From Pedobacter faecalis (GTDB lineage Bacteria > Bacteroidota > Bacteroidia > Sphingobacteriales > Sphingobacteriaceae): DNA of 64,000 bases. The position numbers and the translations under genes are program-made. The notes beneath the pieces were generated by a model. The model did not search any database. It was given only the letters and a program-made list of their open reading frames with translations, and was not told the DNA's origin. The DNA is taken from positions 1,116,001 through 1,180,000 of the forward strand of contig NZ_JARXOW010000001.1 in NCBI RefSeq assembly GCF_030182585.1, written 5' to 3'. Below, piece after piece: positions 37,267 to 46,292 of this stretch. Numbering within the stretch: the stretch's first letter is position 1; each line of letters opens with the position of its first letter.

Positions 37267-37348
37267 TGCGGAAGAAGGGACTCGAACCCCCACGCCGTGA
37301 AGCGCCAGATCCTAAGTCTGGTGCGGCTACCAATTACGCCACTTCCGC
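37267..37348 (-). tRNA. tRNA-Leu (anticodon UAG)
   Basis: Cloverleaf on the minus strand. The acceptor stem GCGGAAG pairs with CTTCCGC, with discriminator A. The D-arm has AATTGGTAGCC. The anticodon stem CCAGA/TCTGG encloses CTTAGGA, giving anticodon UAG. A long variable arm and a T-arm with GGTTCGAGTCC are present. CCA is not encoded. Second leucine tRNA in the window. Confidence 0.95.
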
Positions 37349-37434
37349 AGTTAGGATTATTTCGGACTGCAAAGATAGGTATTGGATTGAATTATCAAAA
37401 CAGTTTTCGATTTATTTCAAGAATAATTTCAGGT

Positions 37435-37475
37435 AAAAAATCAGTCCCGGGCCATATAGACTATGAACCGGGACT
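37435..37475 (-). terminator. Terminator after the DUF4397 gene
   Basis: Stem AGTCCCGG (37443-37450) with CCGGGACT (37468-37475) around a 17-nt loop. On the minus strand it is followed by GATTTTTT. It lies 36 bp beyond the stop of the DUF4397 lipoprotein gene. Confidence 0.8.
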
Positions 37476-37511
37476 TTAAATGCCTGAATGGCAAAAAATT
37501 ACATACTTATG

Positions 37512-38201
37512 TTAGTTATGTGAGATTTGTCTCACGGAAATGCTGTTTTCTGTAGATCCAGTCACATAAATGGTATAAATCCTGTTTTCTGCCAGCGCGG
37601 TAATATCAAATGCGGCATTTACGTTGGTATTCTGACCTGCTGGAAATACCTGCAGCGACACCACACCAGGGTTTACCTCAATGTAATTGCTCGCATTATC
37701 GCGCGAAAGTCCGGCAATCAGCGTTGTACCTGCACTGGTTCTGATATCGATGGCCGAAGGCGCGGCATCACTCAGGTGAGCAAACCTAACTTTAACTTTC
37801 CCGCTTGTTGGGGCCGACCTGTCGTCTTTGTACACTTTAACCCTTGCAGCCTGACCATCGCCTGCCAGGAATACGGTGTAGTAAGCACCATTATCAAGAT
37901 CCATCTGTGCACTGGCGTAATTAGAAGAAGATCCTTCATTTCTGAACTGCAACTGCAGATTGTTGCCTGAGTTCACCGAAATATAATCAGAAGCATTTCC
38001 GAAGGTCAATCCGCCCTGCACTACTGTTCTGCCGGCCAGGTAAAAGCCCTGTGCTGTAGACGCCGTAGAGGCATTCACTACCTTCACATTCGCTGATCCG
38101 GATTCGTCTATGTCATCTTTCTTACAAGATGACACCGTTGTTGCTAGCGCCAGTACTATGGCACCCATAAACATTCCTTTTGATAAAAATTTGTTTTTCA
38201 T
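37512..38201 (-). CDS. DUF4397 domain lipoprotein
   Basis: A 229-residue exported lipoprotein. The signal peptide ends in the lipobox-like TVSSC with an acidic sequence after it (KKDDIDES), typical of Bacteroidota lipoproteins that may reach the cell surface. The mature part matches DUF4397, with two repeats: VKVVNAST...GFYLAGRTV and VKVRFAHLSDAAPSAIDI. The role is unknown; beta-sandwich extracellular protein is likely. It stands alone with its own terminator. Confidence 0.85.
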   Translation of the reverse strand: MKNKFLSKGMFMGAIVLALATTVSSCKKDDIDESGSANVKVVNASTASTAQGFYLAGRTVVQGGLTFGNASDYISVNSGNNLQLQFRNEGSSSNYASAQMDLDNGAYYTVFLAGDGQAARVKVYKDDRSAPTSGKVKVRFAHLSDAAPSAIDIRTSAGTTLIAGLSRDNASNYIEVNPGVVSLQVFPAGQNTNVNAAFDITALAENRIYTIYVTGSTENSISVRQISHN

Positions 38202-38404
38202 TGTCTTAAAGTTTTATTGATCATTTAACCCTCAACCAGGTAGATGGTTGCATTCAAGAACTCACAAAAAACACACCTTTTTTAACAATTTCTTAAACTT
38301 CGCTTACAATTAACATCAAACAATTGCTTGGTTTTCAGATACATACAACATAATAGCCGCCAACAAGCGTGAGGCCGAAAAGAAAAGAAAAAATGTACTT
38401 AAAA
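38202..38404. other. Gap upstream of the DUF4397 gene
   Basis: About 200 bp without a gene. A small dyad CAACCA/TGGTTG (38233-38250) lies about 30 bp upstream of the DUF4397 start and could be an operator. No terminator is obvious after the leftward metal-receptor gene on this side. Confidence 0.35.
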
Positions 38405-39208
38405 CTATACAGAAGCTAATTCCTGCTGTAAATGAAAAAGATATTCCACCGCCTTAACCAGCCGGCTACCATACCAGGAAAACATCTCTCCGTCCACAAG
38501 CATTACTTTGGCATCAGGCAATGCGCGAGCTATCTCAAGCACGTGTTTCTCTTTAAAGGGATATGGCTCCGAAGATAAAAACACCAGATCAGGTTGTAAA
38601 TCAGATAACTTTTCCAGCGTCACTTCCGGGTAACGCAGGTCCCTGATCACGTTAACGAAACCGTTCAGTCTAAGCAAATGGTCGATAAACGTATCCCGGG
38701 CAGCGGCCATATATGGATCCTTCCAGATCAGATAGGCCACACGTTTAATCGTTCCCCTTTGCTCCGCAAGTCTTTGCAGATCGTCAAATCCGGCACGTAT
38801 AAGATGCGTCAGATAGCCTGCTTCGGGACTGCGGTTTACCATCGCGCCAATATCACGGATCATAGAAATTGCATCGCCGAGGGTATAAATATCACTCATC
38901 CATACCGGAAACTCCCGCTCCAGGAGTTCAATCTGATCTTGCTGGTTCTCCTCCTTGTTTCCAATGATCAGGTCTGGCTTCAGATCCCTGATCCGGTCCA
39001 TATGAAGTGTTTTGGTACCCCCCACCTTTGTACGTGCGGCAAACTTATCGATTGGGTGGATACAAAATTTAGTCAGCCCAACCACCTCCTCGTTCAAACC
39101 CAGATCGAACAGCAGTTCAGTCTGCGACGGTACAAGCGAAACAATACGACGGGGCGGGAAGTTAATAGAAACCTCCCGCCCCATCTGATCCGTAAATAGC
39201 TGATGCAT
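38405..39208 (-). CDS. Helical-backbone metal receptor (BtuF/FhuD-type), no signal peptide
   Basis: A 267-residue periplasmic-binding-protein fold of the class that binds cobalamin, haem or siderophores (RRIVSLVPSQTELLFDLGL start, LKPDLIIGNKEEN, DLQPDLVFLSSEPYPFKEKH). Unlike transporter receptors it starts directly with the fold (MHQLFTDQMG), with no signal peptide or lipobox. It is therefore likely cytoplasmic or starts elsewhere. No permease or ATPase is nearby. It follows glgC after 12 bp on the same strand. The ligand is unknown. Confidence 0.82.
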   Translation of the reverse strand: MHQLFTDQMGREVSINFPPRRIVSLVPSQTELLFDLGLNEEVVGLTKFCIHPIDKFAARTKVGGTKTLHMDRIRDLKPDLIIGNKEENQQDQIELLEREFPVWMSDIYTLGDAISMIRDIGAMVNRSPEAGYLTHLIRAGFDDLQRLAEQRGTIKRVAYLIWKDPYMAAARDTFIDHLLRLNGFVNVIRDLRYPEVTLEKLSDLQPDLVFLSSEPYPFKEKHVLEIARALPDAKVMLVDGEMFSWYGSRLVKAVEYLFHLQQELASV

Positions 39209-39220
39209 TACGTATTCGCC

Positions 39221-40495
39221 TTACTCGATCGTTGTACCGCTCGGAACAACAGCACCTTTTTTCACCACAACAATACCATCCTTAATGGTATAAAGTTCAA
39301 AGTCGCCATCCTCCAGATGGTCACCGCCTACAATCCGTACATCATCACCGATGCGGCTGTTTTTGTCGATAATCGCATTCTTAATAAAACACCTGTCGCC
39401 GATACCGATCATCGGAACACCGTTCGCCTTATCATCAGCAATTTCTTCCAGCGTCTGGTATTTATCGTTACCCATCACATAACAGCTTTCGATCTGCGTT
39501 TCCACGCCGATTCTTGCCCTGATGCCGATCACCGCATGTTTAATGCTCTCGGCCTGCAGGATACAACCCTCCGCAATGACGGTTTTATCGAGTGTTGTGC
39601 CCAGCAGTTTTGACGGAGGAAGCATACGCGCCCGGGTAAAGATGCTATGATTATGATCGAACAGGTTAAACTTCGGAATGTCGTCAGTCAGGCCCAGATT
39701 GGCCTCGAAGAACGAAGAAATATTACCTATGTCGGTCCAGTACCCCTCATACTGGAAGCTGAGCACATCGTACTCGTTCAGCAGGCGCGGAATGATCTCC
39801 TTCCCAAAATCCTTTTCCTCTTCATTTTCAGAGAAGATTCTGATCAGCAAATCCCTGTTAAAGATATAAATCCCCATAGAAGCAAGATAGTCCCTGCCCT
39901 CCGCCTGCATTTCCGGACCAGTGTCGGAGGCCCAGTCGACCAGCAACTCGGTTTTAGGTTTCTCTATGAAAGATGTAATGATGTTCTGCTCATTCGCCTT
40001 CAAGATACCGAAGCTTGGCGCATCTTTGGCGTTTACCGGTATGGTCGCCAGCGTCATCTCTACCCCGCTTTCAATATGTGCGTCTACCATCTCATTGAAA
40101 TCCATCTGGTAGAGCTGGTCGCCCGAAAGGATCAACACGTATTCAAACTCGTGGTTCAGCAGGTGATGCATGGTTTGGCGCACCGCATCCGCAGTTCCCT
40201 GGAACCAGGTGGGATTATCCGGTGTCTGCTCTGCCGCAAGTATGTCTACAAAGGCCGTACTGAAATGACTGAAATGATAGGTATTCTTGATATGCTTATT
40301 GAGCGACGCAGAGTTGAACTGCGTGAGTACAAACATACGGTGTATGCCCGAGTTTAAGCAATTAGAGATCGGAATATCAACCAATCTGTATTTGCCTGCA
40401 ATCGGCACTGCAGGCTTAGAGCGAGTTTGTGTAAGAGGAGCTAACCTTGAGCCCTGGCCCCCGCCAAGAATTACACCTAGAACTTTTTCAGTCAT
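39221..40495 (-). CDS. glgC: Glucose-1-phosphate adenylyltransferase
   Basis: A 424-residue enzyme that makes ADP-glucose, the donor for glycogen. The nucleotidyltransferase start VLGVILGGGQGSRLAPLTQ and the sugar-site motif FIEKPK are present. The C-terminal left-handed beta-helix begins near residue 300. The length fits the bacterial family. Cotranscribed with glgA, 11 bp apart. Confidence 0.95.
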   Translation of the reverse strand: MTEKVLGVILGGGQGSRLAPLTQTRSKPAVPIAGKYRLVDIPISNCLNSGIHRMFVLTQFNSASLNKHIKNTYHFSHFSTAFVDILAAEQTPDNPTWFQGTADAVRQTMHHLLNHEFEYVLILSGDQLYQMDFNEMVDAHIESGVEMTLATIPVNAKDAPSFGILKANEQNIITSFIEKPKTELLVDWASDTGPEMQAEGRDYLASMGIYIFNRDLLIRIFSENEEEKDFGKEIIPRLLNEYDVLSFQYEGYWTDIGNISSFFEANLGLTDDIPKFNLFDHNHSIFTRARMLPPSKLLGTTLDKTVIAEGCILQAESIKHAVIGIRARIGVETQIESCYVMGNDKYQTLEEIADDKANGVPMIGIGDRCFIKNAIIDKNSRIGDDVRIVGGDHLEDGDFELYTIKDGIVVVKKGAVVPSGTTIE

Positions 40496-40506
40496 TAAAT
40501 TTCCTA

Positions 40507-41913
40507 TTAAATATGGTACAGATTAATATATTCCTGCGCAGCCTTGTCCCACGAGTGGTCCAGCTGCATCATAAACTTACGAATTTCTTTCATCTTCTTT
40601 TTATCACGATACAGATCCATCGCCCTTCCCATCGCATGGTTCACGTCCCACACACTGGTCTGATCGTGGCATATGCCAAAACCTTCGTCGCCTATGTCTA
40701 TAATCGTGTCTTTCAAACCGCCAATTCTTCTCACAATAGGCACAGTACCGTAACGGAGCGCATACATCTGGTTCAGTCCGCAAGGCTCTACTCTGCTAGG
40801 CATCAGCAGAAAATCTGCTCCCGCGTACATTTGGTGTGATAACTGCTCATTGTAACCTATAAAAACGTTATAATGTCCCGGAAACACGCCCTTGAGTTCA
40901 TTGAGCCTTCCTTCCACAGCAGGCTCTCCCGAGCCCAGCACCAATATATTCATTTCTGCACCATGCTCACGCAGCGCGTTATAGAAAATATCAGGTAAAA
41001 GATCTGCCCCTTTCTCACCTACCAGTCGACCAATAAAGGTAAACAGCGGCTTGTCCGGATCCAGGCTAAAAACATCGCATAAGGCCGCTTTGTTTGCTAT
41101 TTTTCCACTTTCGATGGTGCGTAAATTATATTTTTTGGGGAGCATTGCATCCGTAGCAGGATTCCATACATCGGTATCAATTCCATTGAGTATTCCGGCC
41201 GACTTCCCGCGTTCTCTGGTAAGGAGGCTTTCCAGTCCGTTGGCCTGGTAACTGATCTCGTCCAGGTAGCTCGGCGACACCGTAGTAACCCTCCAGGCGC
41301 ACTTGATTGCCGCAGCAAGCGGATTAATCGCCCCGTTCCAGTCGAGCATGCCCGACTTCCATAAATCAAATGCAGGAATATAACCTAAACGGTCCCAGCC
41401 AAACTGCCCCTGATACTGCGCGTTATGTATGGTAAGAATTGTAGGAATATGACTCAGACTGGCAAACTGCCGGCAGTAAGCCGTCATGAAAGGAATAAGA
41501 CCGGTATGGTGATCGTGACAATGGATCACATCGGGCCGGTGCTTCCACTGCGCAATCCAGTCGAGCGCCGCTATCTGAAAAGCCAGGAACCGCTCCGTAT
41601 CGTCGCCATACCCATAAACCCGGTCGCGGTTCATCAGTCCGTCTACCTGCACCAGAAACAGATCGAAGCCCAGTTTATTACTAACCTCCCGGAGTACCCT
41701 GGCCTGAAAATTACCAATGCCCACACGCACCCAGCCATTGTACACCACTTCAAATTCATTGTTGTGTAGAAAGCTGTTTTCATAGGCCGGCATCACCACC
41801 TTTGCTATATGTCCGAGCTTATTCTGGTATTTCGGCAGCGCCCCCACCACATCACCCAAACCGCCAACTTTAGCTACCGGGTAGCACTCCGCACTGAAGT
41901 GTATTATCTCCAT
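40507..41913 (-). CDS. glgA: Glycogen synthase
   Basis: A 468-residue GT5 enzyme that extends alpha-1,4-glucan from ADP-glucose. The donor-binding KVGGLGDVVGALP lies at the N-terminus, with HDHHTGL and the C-terminal MPSRVEPCGLNQMYALRYG. The length is typical. It precedes glgC on the same strand. A weak stem TGAGGT/ACCTCA lies just upstream of its start. No branching enzyme is in the window. Confidence 0.94.
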   Translation of the reverse strand: MEIIHFSAECYPVAKVGGLGDVVGALPKYQNKLGHIAKVVMPAYENSFLHNNEFEVVYNGWVRVGIGNFQARVLREVSNKLGFDLFLVQVDGLMNRDRVYGYGDDTERFLAFQIAALDWIAQWKHRPDVIHCHDHHTGLIPFMTAYCRQFASLSHIPTILTIHNAQYQGQFGWDRLGYIPAFDLWKSGMLDWNGAINPLAAAIKCAWRVTTVSPSYLDEISYQANGLESLLTRERGKSAGILNGIDTDVWNPATDAMLPKKYNLRTIESGKIANKAALCDVFSLDPDKPLFTFIGRLVGEKGADLLPDIFYNALREHGAEMNILVLGSGEPAVEGRLNELKGVFPGHYNVFIGYNEQLSHQMYAGADFLLMPSRVEPCGLNQMYALRYGTVPIVRRIGGLKDTIIDIGDEGFGICHDQTSVWDVNHAMGRAMDLYRDKKKMKEIRKFMMQLDHSWDKAAQEYINLYHI

Positions 41914-41991
41914 AATCTGAGGTTTTAAAAATCACCTCAAATTAGGGATAAGAATACACAAAGCAAATAAATAATGGATGAATAATCGCGC

Positions 41992-43239
41992 TTAGTCGGC
42001 CGCCCGCCTAAACATCAGAGCTGCAACGGTTAAGTTCGTCCGGCTGTCTATCAAAATGGCCGCACCATTAGCCTTATTCTCATGATAAAGATCAAAAGGA
42101 AGGGCGTCCGCCGTCTTAATAAGCACCCGACCGATGTCATTCAGCTTAAATTCGTAGGCCGGCTGCTTGTCGAGCGTATTAATATCCACCCGGTAAATGA
42201 TCTCTTTGATCTTGCATTTGGTGATCTTGCTGTTGTGCTGAAGCAGGTAAGTGATGCTATCATCGAGCGGACGCGTATCCATCCAGCAGATGTCGGCCTC
42301 AATCTCCTGCGTATGCTGAGGCAATTGTGCCGAATTGACCAGTACATCTCCCCTGCTGATGTCGATATCGTCTTGCAGATGCAGCGTTACCGATTGCCCC
42401 GCATGTGCGGTTTCGGGCGTCTGATCAAAGATCTCGATACGCTCTATCACCGAGCTGTAGCCTGAAGGAAGTACCGTCACGCGGTCGTTCACATGAAAAG
42501 CCCCGCTCAGTATCCGGCCTGCATAGCCCCTGTAGTCGTGCAGTTCTTCTGTCTGCGGACGAACAACCCATTGCACGGGCATCCTCGCCAAATCATTGTC
42601 GTCGGCCGATACATCCACGCTTTCCAGGAAATGAAGCAGGCTTCGTCCGTCGTACCAGGGCATATTCTCCGACTCATGAACAATATTATCGCCCTTCAGT
42701 GCGCTCACCGGAATAAAGTTCACATCCTTTAGTTTCAGTTCAGCGGCTAGCGACTGGTACTTTTCCCGGATTGCATTAAACACCGTTTCGCTGTAGCCCA
42801 CCATGTCCATCTTATTTAAACATACCACCACATGCTCAATGCCCAGCAGCGACACCAGATAAGAGTGCCTGATGGTTTGCTCAACCACCCCATTCCGCGC
42901 GTCTATTAATATAATAGCCAGTTTGGCCGTAGAAGCACCGGTAACCATATTGCGCGTATACTGAATATGTCCGGGTGTATCCGCTATAATAAACTTCCTT
43001 TTGTCTGTCTGAAAGTACTTATAGGCTACGTCAATGGTAATTCCCTGTTCACGCTCAGCGCGCAGGCCATCGGTCAGTATCGCCAGATCAATCGAGCCGT
43101 CATCATTCTTGCGGTTGCTCGCCTGCAGCGCCTCCAGCTGGTCGGCCAAAATAGAGCCGGTATCGTATAATAACCTGCCGATGAGCGTACTCTTTCCGTC
43201 GTCGACACTCCCTGCAGTAAAAAACTTCAATATATTCAT
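41992..43239 (-). CDS. cysN: Sulfate adenylyltransferase subunit 1 (GTPase)
   Basis: A 415-residue EF-Tu-like GTPase that drives APS formation by CysD. G1 is GSVDDGKST, the G3 motif is DTPGH, and G4 is NKMD. No APS kinase domain is fused, as the length stops after the beta-barrel domains. It shares one base with cysD. Last gene of the sulfate-reduction run; 78 bp separate it from glgA. Confidence 0.95.
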   Translation of the reverse strand: MNILKFFTAGSVDDGKSTLIGRLLYDTGSILADQLEALQASNRKNDDGSIDLAILTDGLRAEREQGITIDVAYKYFQTDKRKFIIADTPGHIQYTRNMVTGASTAKLAIILIDARNGVVEQTIRHSYLVSLLGIEHVVVCLNKMDMVGYSETVFNAIREKYQSLAAELKLKDVNFIPVSALKGDNIVHESENMPWYDGRSLLHFLESVDVSADDNDLARMPVQWVVRPQTEELHDYRGYAGRILSGAFHVNDRVTVLPSGYSSVIERIEIFDQTPETAHAGQSVTLHLQDDIDISRGDVLVNSAQLPQHTQEIEADICWMDTRPLDDSITYLLQHNSKITKCKIKEIIYRVDINTLDKQPAYEFKLNDIGRVLIKTADALPFDLYHENKANGAAILIDSRTNLTVAALMFRRAAD

Positions 43240-44144
43240 TAGAAATACCCTCCTTTCTTACGGTCTTCCATAGCAGCCTCCGATACCTTATCGTCCATAC
43301 GGGCGCCGCGTTCACTTATTTTAGATGCGCTGATCTCAGCAATAATATCGTCCAGCTGGTCGGCCTCCGATTCCACCGCAGCCGTGCAACTCATGTCGCC
43401 CACCGTTCTGAATCTGACTTTCCTACGCTCCACCACATCTTCATGGTCCATATTTAAAAAAGGTGATGCGGCCATGAGCTGACCATTGCGGGTAATCACC
43501 TCACGCTCATGCGCAAAATAGATCGAAGGCAGCTCAATGCCCTCGCGTTTTATGTAGTTCCAAACATCAAGTTCCGTCCAGTTGCTGATCGGGAATACCC
43601 GCACATTCTCGCCCTTGTGGATTTTACCGTTATAGATGTTCCACAGCTCCGGGCGCTGGCGTTTAGGGTCCCACTGACCAAACTCGTCGCGCACCGAAAA
43701 AATGCGTTCTTTTGCCCTGGCCTTTTCCTCGTCGCGGCGTGCACCGCCAATACAGGCATCAAAACCATGCAGCGCAATCGTATCCAGCAAAGTTACCGTT
43801 TGCAGGGCATTGCGACTGGCATTCTTGCCGGTCTGCTCCACCACCTTGCCCTGATCTATAGACTCCTGCACATAACCCACGATCAGTCGCTCGCCAATAC
43901 GCTCAATCATCTTGTCGCGATAAGCAATCGTTTCCTCAAAATTATGCCCGGTGTCTATATGCACCAGGGGAAATGGGAATTTTCCCGGCCTGAAAGCCTT
44001 TTCGGCCAGTCTCACCAGGGTGATAGAGTCCTTACCACCCGAAAAAAGCAGGGCAGGTTTCTCGAACTGGCCTGCCACCTCCCGGAGGATATGAATCGCT
44101 TCGGCCTCAAGCTCATCTAAATAATCTAAATTATATTTACTCAT
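43239..44144 (-). CDS. cysD: Sulfate adenylyltransferase subunit 2
   Basis: A 301-residue PP-loop enzyme that joins sulfate and ATP to APS. The PP-loop SGGKDSITLV lies near residue 34, with IGGARRDEEKARAKER and the C-terminal MDDKVSEAAMEDRKKGGYF typical of CysD. ATG 44144 (MSKYNLDYLDEL) is used; a frame extending to 44264 overlaps cysH and is not family-like. It follows cysH after 13 bp. Confidence 0.95.
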   Translation of the reverse strand: MSKYNLDYLDELEAEAIHILREVAGQFEKPALLFSGGKDSITLVRLAEKAFRPGKFPFPLVHIDTGHNFEETIAYRDKMIERIGERLIVGYVQESIDQGKVVEQTGKNASRNALQTVTLLDTIALHGFDACIGGARRDEEKARAKERIFSVRDEFGQWDPKRQRPELWNIYNGKIHKGENVRVFPISNWTELDVWNYIKREGIELPSIYFAHEREVITRNGQLMAASPFLNMDHEDVVERRKVRFRTVGDMSCTAAVESEADQLDDIIAEISASKISERGARMDDKVSEAAMEDRKKGGYF

Positions 44145-44157
44145 AAGTGTTCTGCAA

Positions 44158-44862
44158 TTATGTTGTGGCATGTAAGCCGCATTCCTTTTTCGACTGGTCT
44201 TCCCACCACCAGCGGCCCGCCCTGAAATCTTCACCCTCAAGCACCGCGCGTGTACACGGCGCACATCCTATACTCGGAAAGCCCCTGTCGTGAAGGGTAT
44301 TATATACAATATTGTGCTTCTTTATAAAGTCTTTTACCTCGTTGAGCGACCACTCGAAGAGCGGGTGATACTTCATCATCTGATTGCCTTCATCCCATTC
44401 CAGGTTACGCATGTCGTGGCGGTTGGGCGACTGTTCCGCACGTATTCCTGTTACCCATATTTTATGACCGCTCAGCGCGCGTTTCAGAGGTTCTATTTTC
44501 CTGATGTAACAGCATTCCTTTCTGTTCTCCACCGAGGTGTAGAAACTGCTAGGCCCTTTGGCGTCTACCATGCGCTGTAAAGCTGCGGCCTCCGGAAAAT
44601 AGGCTTTGATAGGTTTGTTGTAGATTTCCAGTGTCCGGTTCCATACATAATAGGTCTCCGGAAACAGGCGCCCTGTCTCGAGCGTAAATACCTCGATCGG
44701 CAGATCGTTTGAAAAAATAAGATGTGTAATCACCTGATCTTCCCAACCAAAGCTTGTCGAGAAAACCACACGGCCCGGATACTGCTCTGTTAGGCGCCTT
44801 AACGCCGCCACCGGATCCATACCTGCAATCTGCCCTGATATCAGTTCCAACTGTTCATTCAT
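44158..44862 (-). CDS. cysH: Adenylyl-sulfate (APS) reductase
   Basis: A 234-residue PAPS/APS reductase family protein that yields sulfite. It has the C-terminal catalytic cysteine in KKECGLH. The extra cysteine pairs ECCYIRK and GCAPCTRA mark the 4Fe-4S form that uses APS directly. This fits the lack of an APS kinase gene in the run. It overlaps the siroheme gene by 4 bp. Confidence 0.92.
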   Translation of the reverse strand: MNEQLELISGQIAGMDPVAALRRLTEQYPGRVVFSTSFGWEDQVITHLIFSNDLPIEVFTLETGRLFPETYYVWNRTLEIYNKPIKAYFPEAAALQRMVDAKGPSSFYTSVENRKECCYIRKIEPLKRALSGHKIWVTGIRAEQSPNRHDMRNLEWDEGNQMMKYHPLFEWSLNEVKDFIKKHNIVYNTLHDRGFPSIGCAPCTRAVLEGEDFRAGRWWWEDQSKKECGLHATT

Positions 44863-45452
44863 TTCCCATCCCCCTTATTATGCGCCAAGACAGCAGTTAT
44901 TTCGTTCAGCTGCCTAACCTTTTCATTAAAATCGCCTTTAAGCGTTTCTCTCAATGCACTCATTTGCTGAAGCGTGGTATCCAGTTCTGCCGGAATGCCT
45001 TCGTTCAGTACCTCTTTAAGTCTTTTTGCGATGGTGGGCGATTTCCCATTGGTGGAAATGGCCACCTTAAGATCACCCTTGCGCACCACCGAACCCAGAT
45101 AGAAATCGCACAGATCAGGCTTATCCGCCACATTGATCAGCAAACGCCGTGATTTTGCAGAGGCTCTGATCAATACATTAAGCTCCGGATTGTTCGTTGC
45201 AGCCACCACCAGATCCGCCTCGTCCAGGTCGGCCGGCTCAAAACTTTTACATACCAGCGTCACCCTCGGATATTGCTCCGCCAATTCATATACCGCGTCA
45301 ATAATCTCACGTGCCACCACCGTAACCCTTGCTTCAGCGCTGTTTTGTAAAATAGCGTTCAGCTTTTCCAGACCTACCGGTCCGCCGCCGATCAGCACCG
45401 TATGAAGCTCATTTAACTTAAGAAATACCGGGAATAACTGATTACCTTCCAT
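44859..45452 (-). CDS. Precorrin-2 dehydrogenase / sirohydrochlorin ferrochelatase-like
   Basis: A 197-residue protein matching the N-terminal (CysG-B/Met8-like) part of siroheme synthase. It has the NAD-binding VLIGGGPVGLEKL, the conserved FEPADLDEADLVVAATN, and the phosphorylation-loop region ISTNGKSPTIAKRLKE. It oxidises precorrin-2 and probably inserts iron to make siroheme for the sulfite reductase two genes upstream. Separate from its methyltransferase partner, which lies 48 bp upstream. Confidence 0.9.
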   Translation of the reverse strand: MEGNQLFPVFLKLNELHTVLIGGGPVGLEKLNAILQNSAEARVTVVAREIIDAVYELAEQYPRVTLVCKSFEPADLDEADLVVAATNNPELNVLIRASAKSRRLLINVADKPDLCDFYLGSVVRKGDLKVAISTNGKSPTIAKRLKEVLNEGIPAELDTTLQQMSALRETLKGDFNEKVRQLNEITAVLAHNKGDGK

Positions 45453-45500
45453 CTTCGTTCATTTACATGCAAAATATCGATATATTTTGTCTTGCGGCAG

Positions 45501-46292
45501 TTAAATCTCCTCTTTTAAAGCCTCAAAGAAATCCCGTATGGGCTGAAAGGAAGGATGCAATGATACCACCTCACCAAAAACCAGCAAGGCCGGGGCCTCG
45601 ATCTGCTTCTCTTCTACCACCTCCACAATCGTATCTACGATGCCTACGGCAAGCTTTTCGTTCTCTGTGGAACCGCTTTGAATAGCCGCTACCGGAAGTT
45701 TGCCTTTACCTTCATGCTGATACAATTTTACAATTTCCTTCAGCTTACCCAAACCCATCAGCACTACTACCGTAGCCTTAGAGCGCGCCGCCTCGTACAG
45801 GTCGTTCGACAACTTGCCGGAGGCCGTAGTACCTGTAACCACCCAGAAACTCTCGGCCAGACCGCGATGTGTTACCGGGATCTGCTGCAATCCCGGAACC
45901 GAGATAGAACTCGATAAACCAGGAATAACCGATGCCGGAATACTATAATCGGCCGCATAGTCCAGTTCTTCGTAGCCCCGGCCAAACACAAAAGGATCAC
46001 CGCCTTTTAAGCGAACCACATGTCCGTAATTCAGTGCGTAGTCGACCATCAGTTTATTGATCGCCTCCTGCCCGAACGAATGCTCGCCCGATCTTTTACC
46101 TACATATACTTTAATAGCCCCAGGCTTTGCGTAATCGAGCAAAACCTCGTTCACCAAAGCATCGTACAGGATTACGTCGGCCGATTTCAATGCATTCACC
46201 GCTTTAAGCGTGATCAGTTCCGGATCGCCGGGACCCGCGCCAACCAGCGTAATACGCGGCTCTTTTATATTTGTTTCTTTTACTGCGCTCAT
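45501..46292 (-). CDS. cobA: Uroporphyrinogen-III C-methyltransferase
   Basis: A 263-residue SAM-dependent enzyme that makes precorrin-2, the first step to siroheme. It has the signature VGAGPGDPELITLKA and the conserved RLKGGDPFVFGRGYEEL. The last ~20 residues are a short tail. Overlaps the sulfite reductase stop by 4 bp. Named cobA-like; here it serves siroheme, since no cobalamin genes are present. Confidence 0.94.
   Translation of the reverse strand: MSAVKETNIKEPRITLVGAGPGDPELITLKAVNALKSADVILYDALVNEVLLDYAKPGAIKVYVGKRSGEHSFGQEAINKLMVDYALNYGHVVRLKGGDPFVFGRGYEELDYAADYSIPASVIPGLSSSISVPGLQQIPVTHRGLAESFWVVTGTTASGKLSNDLYEAARSKATVVVLMGLGKLKEIVKLYQHEGKGKLPVAAIQSGSTENEKLAVGIVDTIVEVVEEKQIEAPALLVFGEVVSLHPSFQPIRDFFEALKEEI

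Noticed and set aside
39647..40357. 236-codon plus-strand frame opposite glgC
   Set aside because: Antisense to a well-supported enzyme gene; no domain visible.
41918..41939. Terminator between cysN and glgA
   Set aside because: Only a 6-bp stem with a 10-nt loop right before the glgA start and no T-run.
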